Below, in pieces: positions 1 to 8,658 of a stretch of 39,097 nt of DNA (positions are counted from its first letter, which is position 1; each line of letters begins with the position of its first letter). The notes under the pieces were generated by a model that was not told the DNA's origin, did not search any database, and saw only the letters and a list, made by a program, of their open reading frames with translations. Source of the DNA: Fidelibacterota bacterium TCS55 (lineage in GTDB: Bacteria > Fidelibacterota > Marinisomatia > Marinisomatales > TCS55); contig LSCF01000006.1 in NCBI GenBank assembly GCA_001577025.1, positions 1 through 39,097 of the forward strand, read 5' to 3'. The translations under genes and the position numbers were made by a program.

Positions 1-142
1 ACAGAACCACATCGGGAAAGGCAATCATTATGACCAATCCAGCCACGATATAAGACAGCGAACACGGTAGAACCTGTCCAGTCAGTTCGTAGACGAATTT
101 GTACAAGGGCGCGCTGTGCAGAACGTTGTCATCCAACAACAC
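1..142 (-). CDS. nuoH: NADH-quinone oxidoreductase subunit H, N-terminal fragment
   Basis: This is a partial gene cut by the window edge. On the minus strand it begins at GTG 142 (TTG 139 is an alternative), six bases after the stop of the nuoD fragment. About 47 codons are visible. The peptide has a short soluble lead-in containing LYKFVYELTGQVLP and then a hydrophobic stretch starting SYIVAGLVIMIAF, the usual start of NuoH, the membrane subunit at the quinone site of complex I. The signature loop following helix 1 lies outside the window. Identity rests mainly on position after nuoD and on this pattern. It belongs to the segment that may be foreign to the rest of the window. Confidence 0.5.
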   Translation of the reverse strand, partial: MLLDDNVLHSAPLYKFVYELTGQVLPCSLSYIVAGLVIMIAFPDVVL

Positions 143-147
143 GCAAC

Positions 148-410
148 TCAACGGTCCACTTCCCCCATGTTGATGTCCAGGCTTCCCAAGGTCACAATCA
201 TATCCGCCAGCTTCCAGCCAACCAACAGGTGCTCGGTGACCGTAAGATTAATCAAAGATGGAGACCTTATCTTACAACGGTAGGGACTCACCCCGCCGTC
301 GCTCAGGATATAAAAGGCCAACTCCCCTTTAGACGCTTCGACCGAATCATTGATATTCCGAAACTCCCTATCCTTTGCCGTGATCTCAGTTTCAAGGCCA
401 TCCATTTTCT
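148..410 (-). CDS. nuoD: NADH-quinone oxidoreductase subunit D, C-terminal fragment
   Basis: The last roughly 65 residues match the C-terminus of NuoD, the 49-kDa-type complex I subunit of the peripheral arm. Diagnostic pieces, in order, are ASKGELAFYILSDGG, PYRCKIRSPSLINL and the terminal GSLDINMGEVDR ending at the stop 148-150. Upstream of about base 400 the reading frame stays open but the peptide no longer resembles NuoD; it is antisense to selA there. The 5' part (more than 300 codons in the family) is absent, so this is a truncated 3' end. The upper boundary given is approximate. It is followed directly by the nuoH start, the normal nuo operon order. Confidence 0.8.
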
Positions 411-412
411 GA
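395..412. other. Junction between a nuo fragment and the selA fragment
   Basis: Recognisable NuoD coding (minus strand) fades near 395-405. Recognisable SelA coding (plus strand) begins at 411 with ELVELGKKKRIPVVADLGSG. Both genes are 5'-truncated and meet head-to-head with no intergenic sequence, promoter or transposase. This is the pattern of a cloning or assembly chimera, or of a rearrangement breakpoint. The exact base cannot be fixed from sequence alone. Confidence 0.6.
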
Positions 413-1073
413 ACTGGTTGAATTAGGCAAAAAGAAGCGAATTCCAGTCGTAGCGGACTTAGGCAGCGGTGCTCTGGTAGATGTATCCGAAAAAGGTGTA
501 CCGAGAGATATGCTCGTCCAGGATGTGGTGAAATCCGGTGTGGGATTGGTGACGTTCTCCGGTGACAAACTCTTAGGCGGTCCACAAGCGGGACTCATCG
601 TCGGTAAAAAGACGCTAGTGAATCGCTTGAAGAAAAACCCTATTGCTCGAGCCGTCCGTTGTGATAAGTGGAGTTTGGTCTTTTTAGAGGAATCATTGCG
701 CTCATTTAAAGACCATGCTCCATCCAAAGATAATTTGACCATCGCCCTCATGACCGCTTCCAGAAAATCCCTGACGAAAAGAGGCGAAACCATCCTTTCA
801 CATTTGCCGAAGAAGACGGTAGATACATTGGGCATTTCTCTCGTGGAATCTGAAGTAGAAGCGGGGAGCGGATCTTTACCGGAAGAAAAGCTAGAAAGCA
901 TGGCATTTCAGTTTAAACCCAAGGGGATGCGGTCATCCAAACTGGCGGCATTATTTCGAAACGGTGAGCATCCTGTAGTGGGTTACATCCACGGGAATAC
1001 CTTTTACATTGATTTAAAAGCGGTCATTCCGGGACAAGAAAAAGATTTGGCAGGGGCAATCAGTGCGATTTAA
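411..1073 (+). pseudogene. selA: L-seryl-tRNA(Sec) selenium transferase, 5'-truncated
   Basis: SelA is a PLP enzyme that converts Ser-tRNA(Sec) to Sec-tRNA(Sec) using selenophosphate. The open frame runs back from 1073 to 411 without a start codon that would make a full protein; about 220 of the usual 460 residues remain. Visible landmarks are VVADLGSGALVD followed by TFSGDKLLGGPQAG, where the lysine (codon 567-569) is the PLP-binding residue. The C-terminal domain runs to GAISAI. ATG 510 is internal to the conserved core and is unlikely to be a real start. It is 14 bases upstream of selB, the usual partner. It is listed as broken because of the junction; in the source genome it may be intact. 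Confidence 0.85.
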
Positions 1074-1087
1074 CCACAAAGAGAATC

Positions 1088-2932
1088 ATGCAAATAGTTG
1101 TCGGTACAGCCGGTCATATTGACCACGGGAAGACGGCCTTGGTCAAGGCCCTCACAGGCACGGATACGGATCGCCTCGCTGAAGAAAAAGCCCGGGGCAT
1201 GACCATCGATCTGGGGTTTGCCTACCTAGATCAATCCATCACCATTATTGACGTCCCCGGACACGAAAAATTTATCCGAAACATGGTGGCCGGCGTCTCC
1301 ACCATCCACATTGCCCTGATGGTCATCGCTGCCGATGACGGTATTATGCCCCAAACCAAAGAGCATCTCCATATTCTCAAACTCTTGGGCGTGGAACATG
1401 GCATTATCGCTCTCACCAAAACGGATATTCCCGACGACAATGATTGGATCGATTTGGTGGAACTGGAAATTCAAGAGTTGGTTTCAGACACATTTCTCAA
1501 GGATGCACCTATCATTCGCACCTCTACGGAAACGGGGGAAGGGATCGATCAATTAAAGTCCACTATTTTAGACCAATCGAAAACCATAGAAGGGGGATTG
1601 GATCGGGGGTTTTTCCATTTACCGGTGGATCGTGTATTCTCAAAAACAGGCTTCGGCTCTGTCGTGACCGGTACTGTTTTATCCGGAAAAATCAAAAGAG
1701 GGTCAGCATTAGAAATTATTCCCGGAAATCAACAGGCAAAAGTGAGGGGATTGCAGACTCACGGTGCAGAAACGAATTCAGTCAAAATGGGTGACAGAGC
1801 TGCCATTAATTTAGCCGGACTGGAATTAGACGAATTGCATCGAGGGACAGTCATTGCTGATCCGAATCGAGTCAAAGCAACGGAGAAACTCATTGCCCAT
1901 GTGACCATGGTTCCCGACACAAAATGGACATTGAAGAATCGACAACGCGTCCACCTCCATTTGGGTACTGCTGAGGTGATGGCCAAAGTTGTCTTGAAGG
2001 CGCCAATAGAAGCGAACCAATCGGGGAATGTAATATTTCTCCTGGAAAAACCGGTGGCAGCACTCATGGATGAACGGTTCATTATCCGAAGTTTTTCACC
2101 CATGGAAACTATCGGTGGATGTGTGGTATTGGATCCCAACCCAACTCAATTCAGAAAAGCACTTCGATCATGGGCAGACAAATTAGATAAAAACCCTTCA
2201 AAACGGTTTCTTCAGTTTATATCCGAATGTTGGAAGTCTCCTCAGTCCTTGGGGAATTGGTCCCGCCAGTTTCACGCCCATGAATCCCAAATTAAAGATT
2301 GGGTGAAATCATTAAATATTCGAAATGAAAAAGGACTTCTATTTACGGATGATTCCTTCGAAAAATCTTCGGCTTTGATTCGGAAGCATTTGACCACATT
2401 TCACGAAGAAAATCCATATAAAAAATCATTGTCGAAAGATCGCCTGCAGGACAACACAGGTTTCAGTGGAAATTGGTTATCCTTTATTTTAGAATCTATG
2501 GGTGATGAATGCATCACAGTTGAAGGGGGATATGCCCTAAAAAGCCATTCAGTGGTTTTATCCGACACTGATGCAGCTTTGGCAAGGGACATAGAAGCGA
2601 CGGTGAAAAGGGCCCAATTTGATTTGCCCAGTGCCAAAACCATCCATCCTGAGAATGAGAAAAAAGGGCTAGAAGTGCTTCACATCTTGAAAGATGAAGA
2701 AAAAGTGCTGGATGTGGCCCGGGGAATGTGGATTCACGTAGAAGTATTGAATAAATTGAAGGATGATTTATCAGCATATTTTGCATCCAATGATGCCATG
2801 AAAGTGGCGGACTTCAAATCCATGACCGGCACCAGCCGGAAAACGGCTATCCCATTACTGGAATATTGTGACAAGCACGGCATGACAGAACGGAATGGTG
2901 ATGTACGCACAAAAGGAGAACACTGTGGCTAA
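1088..2932 (+). CDS. selB: Selenocysteine-specific translation elongation factor SelB
   Basis: SelB is a GTPase that carries Sec-tRNA(Sec) to the ribosome at UGA codons followed by a SECIS hairpin. The 614-residue length matches full-length SelB. Landmarks are the G1 motif GHIDHGKT (residues 9-16), the effector segment [10 protein letters not shown], the G3 motif DVPGHE (55-60) and the G4 motif TKTD (110-113). EF-Tu-like beta-barrel domains follow, including [14 protein letters not shown]. The C-terminal third has the helical, winged-helix character that binds SECIS RNA. It follows selA by 14 bases, and its last codons overlap the mutS start. Its presence supports selenoprotein synthesis, and a candidate target lies at 36904-38043. 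Confidence 0.96.
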   Translation: MQIVVGTAGHIDHGKTALVKALTGTDTDRLAEEKARGMTIDLGFAYLDQSITIIDVPGHEKFIRNMVAGVSTIHIALMVIAADDGIMPQTKEHLHILKLLGVEHGIIALTKTDIPDDNDWIDLVELEIQELVSDTFLKDAPIIRTSTETGEGIDQLKSTILDQSKTIEGGLDRGFFHLPVDRVFSKTGFGSVVTGTVLSGKIKRGSALEIIPGNQQAKVRGLQTHGAETNSVKMGDRAAINLAGLELDELHRGTVIADPNRVKATEKLIAHVTMVPDTKWTLKNRQRVHLHLGTAEVMAKVVLKAPIEANQSGNVIFLLEKPVAALMDERFIIRSFSPMETIGGCVVLDPNPTQFRKALRSWADKLDKNPSKRFLQFISECWKSPQSLGNWSRQFHAHESQIKDWVKSLNIRNEKGLLFTDDSFEKSSALIRKHLTTFHEENPYKKSLSKDRLQDNTGFSGNWLSFILESMGDECITVEGGYALKSHSVVLSDTDAALARDIEATVKRAQFDLPSAKTIHPENEKKGLEVLHILKDEEKVLDVARGMWIHVEVLNKLKDDLSAYFASNDAMKVADFKSMTGTSRKTAIPLLEYCDKHGMTERNGDVRTKGEHCG

Positions 2933-5513
2933 AGAACAGGGCACACCTTTAATGCGTCAATATAACGAGGTGAAGGCGGAGTATAGCGACGCCATCGTCC
3001 TCTTTCGTATGGGTGACTTCTATGAAACGTTCAGCGAGGATGCCAAAACCACCGCCAAAATTTTAGGGATCGTTCTCACCAAACGCGCCAACGGTGCGGC
3101 AGCAGATGTGCCCTTGGCAGGATTCCCTTATCACGCTCTCGACAATTATTTACATAAATTGGTGAACGCGGGCCATCGGGTGGCCATTTGCGAACAGGTA
3201 GAAGATCCAAAATTGGCCAAGGGTATTGTGAAACGGGAAGTGATTGAAGTGGTCACCCCCGGCACCATTACCGCTGAACAGGCCCTGGATCAAAAAGCGA
3301 ATCAATATTTAGCATCTCTCCATTTTGGAAAAAGCAAAGTGGGGTATGCAGTCTTAGATCAATCCACCGGTGAATTCTTTTTAGGTGAATGCGCGGCGGA
3401 ACGATTAACGGAAGCACTGCGGAAATTCTCTCCCAGAGAAATACTGGTGGGCGAATCGGTAGTCTATTCCACTGCAACATGGTATCGAGAGCTCAAACCA
3501 TTTATCACCAAAGTGGAAGACTGGATTTTAAACTACGATCAGGCCTATCGATCTTTAGTTGAGCATTTTAAAGTGAAGTCACTAAAAGGATTTGGCTGCG
3601 AAGACCTAACGGAAGGTATCACCGCCGCCGGGACCATTTTCCACCACATGACCCAATCTTTAAGCGGGAATCTAGATCATATTTCGGTCATTCACCCTGT
3701 CTTAGATGAAGATGTCATGGGGTTGGACGGATTTACCGTCCGGAATTTAGAAATATTCAAAAGTCTCGCCACTCAAGGTACCCACGGTACACTCATTGAT
3801 GTGATGGATGAAACAGTCACTGCGGGCGGGGGACGTATGCTGAAACAATGGCTGAACCGTCCTTTAACTGATCAGAAACGCCTCGGTAACCGTTTGGATG
3901 TGGTAGAGGCATTCTATGAACAGAACCGTGCTTTAGAGGATACGCGGGATCACTTGAAGCAGATATCCGATATTGAACGGATCGTGGGCCGTGTGAACAA
4001 TGGAAAAGTATCGCCGAAAGAAATTAATGGTCTGAAATTAAGCCTTGAACAAATCCCGGTAGTGAAGTCGGTGTTAAAAGGATCTGGGGATAAATCACTG
4101 AAAGCCTTTATCAAAAGATTCGGCGATACGAATGGGGTTGTGAATCTTATTACCAAAACACTCCACCCTGAGGCACCCACCCAAATAAAACAGGGAAATG
4201 TGATCCTCGGCGGTGTGGATGATGATTTGGATGAACTCCGTGAATTAAGTACCGGCGGCAAAGAGTGGATCGCTCAATTGCAGGCCACCGAACGGGAGCG
4301 GACGGGCATTACTTCTCTCAAAGTGGGCTTTAATAAAGTCTTCGGATATTATTTAGAGATCACCAAAGCCCATAGCGACAAAGTACCGGAAGATTATATC
4401 CGGAAGCAGACGTTGGTGAATTCAGAACGGTACATCACCCCCGACTTAAAAGAGTACGAAGAAAAGATACTCTCCGCCGATGAAAAGATTGAAGCGATTG
4501 AATCTCGCCTATTTAATGAATTATGCGCACAATTATTAGGGCAAGCATCTTTATTGCAAGAGAATGCGCCAGTTCTTAGTCGATTGGATGTATTGTCCAA
4601 TTTCGCAACGGTGGCCAAAGCGAATAAATATATCTGCCCTACATTAAATATAGATGGTGCCTTAAAAATTGTAGGCGGCCGACACCCTGTTGTGGAAGAA
4701 TTGCTGCCGGCCACAGAACGATTTATCCCCAACGATCTTACAATTGATACAAAGAAAAGCCAAATCCATCTCATCACCGGACCGAACATGGCCGGGAAGT
4801 CCACATACTTGCGACAAGTGGGGCTCATTGTCCTTATGGCACAGGTGGGGAGTTTTGTTCCTGCAGTATCGGCCGAGGTTGGATTGGTGGATAAACTATT
4901 CACCCGCGTAGGTGCCAGTGATAATCTAGCCGGTGGCGAGAGTACATTTTTGGTGGAGATGAATGAAGCAGCCAATATTATCAATAACGCCACGAATAAA
5001 AGCCTCATTCTCCTAGATGAAATCGGCCGCGGCACTGCCACATACGATGGACTGTCCTTGGCCTGGGCCATTACAGAACATTTGCACAATACGGACGCTG
5101 TGGCTGCCCGAACCCTTTTTGCCACCCATTACCACGAATTGACCGATTTAGAGGATAGTTTAGACCGGCTAGAGAATCACCATATTGCGGTGAAAGAATT
5201 TGGTGATAAAATTGTTTTCTTACGCCAAATCCTTCCTGGTACAGGGGACAAGAGTTATGGCATCCATGTGGCCCAAATGGCCGGGTTACCCAAATTGGTG
5301 ATTCAGCGTGCAACGGAGATTTTGAATTATCATTTAGCCAATCATCCCACAGACACGAAGTTGGATGTAGAGGCGGTTGATCACCAGATATCTATATTTG
5401 CGGAACAGGAGTCAGCACTGAAAGCCGACCTGTCAGAATTAGATGTCTTGAATTTATCTCCCTTAGAGGCCATTCGCCGTTTGGATGAGCTGAAAAAAAA
5501 GCATGGGCTTTAA
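2925..5513 (+). CDS. mutS: DNA mismatch repair ATPase MutS
   Basis: MutS recognises mismatches and small loops and recruits MutL. I chose GTG 2925 as the start because AGGAG lies 6 bases upstream and family similarity begins there; ATG 2895 would add ten atypical residues inside selB. This gives 862 residues, normal for MutS. The mismatch-wedge motif F-x-E is in GDFYETF (F32, E34). The ATPase has TGPNMAGKST (618-627), GGESTFLVEMNE, Walker B LILLDE (694-699) with GRGTATYDG, and ATHYHEL. The start overlaps the selB stop by 8 bases, so the two are probably translationally coupled, an unusual pairing. MutL is not in the window. Confidence 0.97.
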   Translation: MAKEQGTPLMRQYNEVKAEYSDAIVLFRMGDFYETFSEDAKTTAKILGIVLTKRANGAAADVPLAGFPYHALDNYLHKLVNAGHRVAICEQVEDPKLAKGIVKREVIEVVTPGTITAEQALDQKANQYLASLHFGKSKVGYAVLDQSTGEFFLGECAAERLTEALRKFSPREILVGESVVYSTATWYRELKPFITKVEDWILNYDQAYRSLVEHFKVKSLKGFGCEDLTEGITAAGTIFHHMTQSLSGNLDHISVIHPVLDEDVMGLDGFTVRNLEIFKSLATQGTHGTLIDVMDETVTAGGGRMLKQWLNRPLTDQKRLGNRLDVVEAFYEQNRALEDTRDHLKQISDIERIVGRVNNGKVSPKEINGLKLSLEQIPVVKSVLKGSGDKSLKAFIKRFGDTNGVVNLITKTLHPEAPTQIKQGNVILGGVDDDLDELRELSTGGKEWIAQLQATERERTGITSLKVGFNKVFGYYLEITKAHSDKVPEDYIRKQTLVNSERYITPDLKEYEEKILSADEKIEAIESRLFNELCAQLLGQASLLQENAPVLSRLDVLSNFATVAKANKYICPTLNIDGALKIVGGRHPVVEELLPATERFIPNDLTIDTKKSQIHLITGPNMAGKSTYLRQVGLIVLMAQVGSFVPAVSAEVGLVDKLFTRVGASDNLAGGESTFLVEMNEAANIINNATNKSLILLDEIGRGTATYDGLSLAWAITEHLHNTDAVAARTLFATHYHELTDLEDSLDRLENHHIAVKEFGDKIVFLRQILPGTGDKSYGIHVAQMAGLPKLVIQRATEILNYHLANHPTDTKLDVEAVDHQISIFAEQESALKADLSELDVLNLSPLEAIRRLDELKKKHGL

Positions 5514-5520
5514 ATAAAGT

Positions 5521-5594
5521 TGTCATGTTGAATGAGCGAAGCGATATGAAGCATCTCAAGCAGACGTTATCCTATTATTTGCTTGAGATACTTC
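5521..5594. repeat. REP-like inverted repeat after mutS
   Basis: The segment starts TGTCATGTTGAATGAGCGAA and contains two arms, GAAGCATCTCAAGCA (5548-5562) and TGCTTGAGATACTTC (5580-5594). They pair at 14 of 15 positions around a 17-base loop. The TGTCAT...GAAGC-ATCTC layout resembles a class of short dispersed palindromes seen in many bacterial genomes. It occupies the 3' flank of mutS and the upstream region of the next gene. There is no U-run, so a Rho-independent terminator is unlikely. Confidence 0.65.
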
Positions 5595-5641
5595 GCCCCT
5601 TATCCTTCAAAAAGATTAGGAGTCAGGGGTTCAGGATCACA

Positions 5642-6673
5642 ATGTTATTTTTATTGTTTAGTTTTGCCTCTACCCAAACCTACTGGGTCAAGTATGGTTG
5701 GCAAGCATTCAACAGTGCCGGTGATGCACGTATTTTATCTTTAGGTGGTGCCGCCGTAACGGATTTCGGTACTTCCGTATCACCATTGTTTAATCCCGCA
5801 GCCTCAAGCCGTGTGGGCATCCATAATATAAACTACACCCATCAAAGCCGGTTGGCCGGTATGATTAATTCCGATCTAATCGGATTCCCCATCCGGAATT
5901 TTTCGCGCCCACTGAACTTAATCATCCTTCATGAGGGGATTGATGATATTCCGGATACACGGCATATCCTCATGGATTTCGGATTAGACGGTGTCCCAGG
6001 CACCGGCGATATCGGAGAAGGGAATGGGATATTGGATGAAGGTGAACGATTGGATGAATCCAAACTCAAATATTTTTCTCAACGCCAATTGGGGTTGCAC
6101 CTCAGCACCGCATGGAAAACAGAAAACTTTGAAATAGGTCTGGCCTTAAAAATGCTTCAGCATTCTCTCGGTGAATTTTCCGGTACCGGTATGGGGTTGG
6201 ATTTGGGCATATTGATGATCCCATGGGATAACGGTCGCCTGGGATTAACGATCCGTGATGTGACAACCAGTTGGCAGGTATGGGATAACGGCACGGTGGA
6301 GCGATTTAAACCGACTATTATTTCGGGTATTGCCCATACCTATCGATCGGCTCAATGGCCCATTGCTATCACAGGAATGGGGAATATAATGATGAATACG
6401 AGCGGTCGATCTTTAGAGGATGATTTTAATGTGGGGAAGAATGGTGGCCAATTATTATTGGGCATAAATGTTGTTTATAGTCATCAAATCGCTGTTCGAT
6501 TGGGACGAAATGCTATTGGATCCACCACTGCTGGAATGGGACTCAGTTGGGAAAATATGTCTCTGGATTATGCTTATTTAAATGCACCATCCGGTTCGGG
6601 GTTGGGACCTACCCATATGGTATCTCTATCGGTGAATTCGGACTGGGTGAGAAAACAAATCGAAAAACTCTAG
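5642..6673 (+). CDS. PorV/PorQ-type (UPF0164-like) outer-membrane beta-barrel protein
   Basis: The frame is open from 5525, but ATG 5642 is preferred. It starts a signal peptide (MLFLLFSFASTQ) and leaves the REP-like repeat outside the protein, giving 343 residues. After the signal comes GWQAFNSAGDARILSLGGAAVTDFG with FNPAAS, the N-terminal pattern of PorV/PorQ and UPF0164 barrels. Many alternating amphipathic strands follow (for example NFEIGLALKML, GLGLTIRDV-like and LSLDYAYL-like stretches). Such proteins are outer-membrane barrels, and some are linked to type IX secretion. No T9SS genes are visible here, so a specific role is not assigned. It is monocistronic or weakly linked to mutS, and its stop codon lies in the palindrome at 6671-6696. 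Confidence 0.7.
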   Translation: MLFLLFSFASTQTYWVKYGWQAFNSAGDARILSLGGAAVTDFGTSVSPLFNPAASSRVGIHNINYTHQSRLAGMINSDLIGFPIRNFSRPLNLIILHEGIDDIPDTRHILMDFGLDGVPGTGDIGEGNGILDEGERLDESKLKYFSQRQLGLHLSTAWKTENFEIGLALKMLQHSLGEFSGTGMGLDLGILMIPWDNGRLGLTIRDVTTSWQVWDNGTVERFKPTIISGIAHTYRSAQWPIAITGMGNIMMNTSGRSLEDDFNVGKNGGQLLLGINVVYSHQIAVRLGRNAIGSTTAGMGLSWENMSLDYAYLNAPSGSGLGPTHMVSLSVNSDWVRKQIEKL

Positions 6674-6696
6674 AGACGTAATTAACCGCGTCTCTA
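6671..6696. repeat. Palindromic repeat TAGAGACG-n10-CGTCTCTA between convergent genes
   Basis: Perfect 8-bp arms TAGAGACG (6671-6678) and CGTCTCTA (6689-6696) flank a 10-base loop. The left arm begins with the TAG stop of the barrel gene. The right arm ends with CTA, which is the TAG stop of the minus-strand dehydrogenase. It resembles the GTAGAGACG/CGTCTCTAC palindromes dispersed in several bacterial phyla. It may also act as a weak bidirectional transcript end, although there is no strong U-tract. Confidence 0.7.
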
Positions 6697-7437
6697 CATA
6701 CCAAATTTTCTTACCAGCCAATCGGGGGCATGTCGCATAAGAGGAATTGTAATAAACCGCATTTGCCACGGGAAAATGAATACCTTTTTTCTTCTATCCA
6801 CTGCCCGAATCATTTTCTTTACCGCCACTTCGGTATCCAATTTAAATGGCTGCGCTATATTTTTACCGTCGGTCATTTCACTGGCCACAAATCCGGGACA
6901 AATGGCCGATACAGATATATTATAATTATGGAGAGCCGCACCCCATCCCTGGCAAATATTTCGTACTGCCGCTTTCGAACCGCTATAGGCTGCATGGTGG
7001 GGTAATCCTCTAAAGCTGGCCACAGAGCTGACTACAGCAATTTTCCCTTTATTTTGGGACTTTAAATGTGGAATAAATGGCATGATGGTATTGGTTACAC
7101 CCAAAATATTGATACTTAAAATATGGTTCATGGCATCAGCGCTTCCGGAGCTCATTTCATCCGTACCGCCCACACCTGCATTGGCATAGATAGTATCCAC
7201 TTCACCGGGAAGCGCGATGAAATCATGGATAGCCCATGTCATTCCATCTCCATTTAAAACATCCAGTTCATATATTTTACCATCTCCGCCTAAGGTTTGG
7301 CATTTTGATAAAATAGCTTGTAAACGATTTGCACGGCGTGCCACCAGTCCGACAAAATAACCTTTTTCAGCATATGCGTAAGCCAAATATTCGCCAATGC
7401 CGCTGCTGGCACCTGTTATAAATACTTTTTTATTCAT
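6694..7437 (-). CDS. Short-chain dehydrogenase/reductase (SDR)
   Basis: This is a classical SDR of 247 residues, likely an NAD(P)(H)-dependent oxidoreductase of unknown substrate. The Rossmann cofactor motif is TGASSGIGEYLA near the N-terminus. NAGVGG follows at the end of beta-4. The catalytic Ser is in VVSSVASFRG, and the active-site Y-x3-K is in AAYSGSKAAV. AICPGFVASEM follows, and the C-terminal tail is basic and hydrophobic (MRFITIPLMRH). It is transcribed away from yicC, with which it shares a 360-base divergent spacer. The start ATG at 7437 sits directly upstream of KKVFITGASSG, leaving no plausible alternative. Confidence 0.93.
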   Translation of the reverse strand: MNKKVFITGASSGIGEYLAYAYAEKGYFVGLVARRANRLQAILSKCQTLGGDGKIYELDVLNGDGMTWAIHDFIALPGEVDTIYANAGVGGTDEMSSGSADAMNHILSINILGVTNTIMPFIPHLKSQNKGKIAVVSSVASFRGLPHHAAYSGSKAAVRNICQGWGAALHNYNISVSAICPGFVASEMTDGKNIAQPFKLDTEVAVKKMIRAVDRRKKVFIFPWQMRFITIPLMRHAPDWLVRKFGM

Positions 7438-7562
7438 AATGAAACTTACATTTTCTCGACGATATATATTTCCAAATATCTATAAAAATCAGAAAAATAT
7501 AAAAATAGTCACTATTTTACATTTTAATCGAAAATATAAAGCCCTATGTAAATATGAAACGA

Positions 7563-7636
7563 CTGGTAATAGCATTATATCTCCTTAGGTCTTCTCAAGA
7601 AGCATTACCAGATGGATCTTTCCTCAGGTAATGCTT
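7563..7636. promoter_or_regulatory. Overlapping, mutually exclusive hairpins (attenuator-like)
   Basis: CTGGTAAT (7563-7570) can pair with ATTACCAG (7604-7611). The same central segment, as AAGCATTACC (7600-7609), can instead pair perfectly with GGTAATGCTT (7627-7636). The two helices exclude each other, which is the geometry of an attenuator, riboswitch or leader switch. I recognise no known riboswitch class, and no U-run follows on the plus strand. It could equally be a palindromic repeat. Orientation is undetermined. Confidence 0.4.
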
Positions 7637-7702
7637 GGATGGTCGTACACTCTTCTTTCGGCAGAACCAATAAAAAAATAACGATCGTTCACTTGAAAAT
7701 GT

Positions 7703-7735
7703 GATCATATTTTTCTATTTGAAAAATATACGATC
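7703..7735. promoter_or_regulatory. Operator-like dyad upstream of yicC
   Basis: Perfect 9-bp arms ATATTTTTC (7707-7715) and GAAAAATAT (7721-7729) flank TATTT. The whole element is bracketed by GATC at 7703-7706 and 7732-7735. It lies 60-95 bases upstream of the yicC start. It could be a repressor site or merely AT-rich symmetry. Confidence 0.35.
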
Positions 7736-7797
7736 TATTGTTTCTTTCAACTTTAATAAAAGTGTAAATTCCTCGACTTTTTTCGGACTGAAAATAG

Positions 7798-8658
7798 ATG
7801 ATTCAAAGCATGACAGGATATGGGCGGGGTTCCGCCGGCAAGGGCGACAAGAAAGTCACCGCACTCATTAAAGCAGTGAATGGGCGATTTCTTGATGTGA
7901 AAATCCGTGGATTGGATATAGATCCTGCGGACGAAAAAGCCGTGCGTGATGTAATATCTGAAAAGCTTATTCGCGGTACGATCCATGTCAATCTTGAAAT
8001 GGACAATGGTATAAAAACCCAATCCCTCTCATTTAATGAAGAACGATTCGAAGCGATTGAACGTATTTTACTGGATATTCAGAAAAAATATGGCCGTCAT
8101 TTGGATATGGGCGATATTATAAACGCCGGCGATCTATTTACTCATGTGGATAATGGTGCCTTGGGCAGAAAACAATTGGCTGCTGCCATCAACAAAGCCT
8201 GCGCTGAAGTGATTCAAATGCGTCATTCTGAAGGTGAAAAACTGAAGAAAGACTTTTTAGATCGGTTGGATATTTTAAAGTCCGTGCTTAGTCAAATAGA
8301 AATAGACCTTCCCATAGAGTTTGAAAAGCGAGAAACAAAATATAAAGATCGGATCGCAGAGTTGTTGGACAATACCGCAATAGATGAATCTCGCATTGCC
8401 CAGGAGATCGCTATGCTGGCGGAAAAGGCAGATGTGACGGAAGAGGTGGTCCGCCTTAAAAGTCATTTTGGTCAATTTTCTGAAATGCTCTCAGATGAAG
8501 AACCTGCAGGGCGAAGGTTGAACTTTTTACTCCAGGAGATGAGTCGAGAAATCAATACGATTGGTTCAAAAAGTTCATCTGAAAAAATTGTCAACCATGT
8601 TATTACAATGAAAGATGAAGCTGAAAAAATGCGGGAGCAAATTCAAAATATTTTATGA
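7798..8658 (+). CDS. yicC: YicC-family endoribonuclease
   Basis: This 286-residue protein has the diagnostic N-terminus MIQSMTGYGRG and the N-terminal YicC domain. Its C-terminal DUF1732-type region contains EEPAGRRLNFLLQEMSREINTIGSKS and ends in NHVITMKDEAEKMREQIQNI. Characterised YicC proteins are RNA endonucleases that influence small-RNA decay. It is the first gene of a run yicC-gmk-rpoZ, a common bacterial order. Its stop overlaps the gmk start by four bases (ATGA). Upstream sequence holds several inverted repeats that may regulate the operon. Confidence 0.95.
   Translation: MIQSMTGYGRGSAGKGDKKVTALIKAVNGRFLDVKIRGLDIDPADEKAVRDVISEKLIRGTIHVNLEMDNGIKTQSLSFNEERFEAIERILLDIQKKYGRHLDMGDIINAGDLFTHVDNGALGRKQLAAAINKACAEVIQMRHSEGEKLKKDFLDRLDILKSVLSQIEIDLPIEFEKRETKYKDRIAELLDNTAIDESRIAQEIAMLAEKADVTEEVVRLKSHFGQFSEMLSDEEPAGRRLNFLLQEMSREINTIGSKSSSEKIVNHVITMKDEAEKMREQIQNIL

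Larger units (their letters stand above)
7438..7797. other. Divergent spacer between the SDR gene and yicC, rich in dyads
   Basis: This 360-base, AT-rich region has no convincing gene. It must carry promoters for both flanking genes, but I cannot name a -35/-10 pair with confidence. It contains three structured pieces: overlapping alternative hairpins at 7563-7636, a 10-bp palindrome AACGATCGTT at 7680-7689, and a dyad at 7703-7735 (listed separately). Confidence 0.6.

Noticed and set aside
1-410. Evidence that this host encodes complex I
   Set aside because: The nuo fragment lies beyond a suspected chimeric junction and may come from another organism.
7693-7721. A sigma-70-like promoter (TTGAAA, 17 bases, TATTTG) before yicC
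   Set aside because: The -10 match is poor and the region is AT-rich, so such matches are expected by chance.
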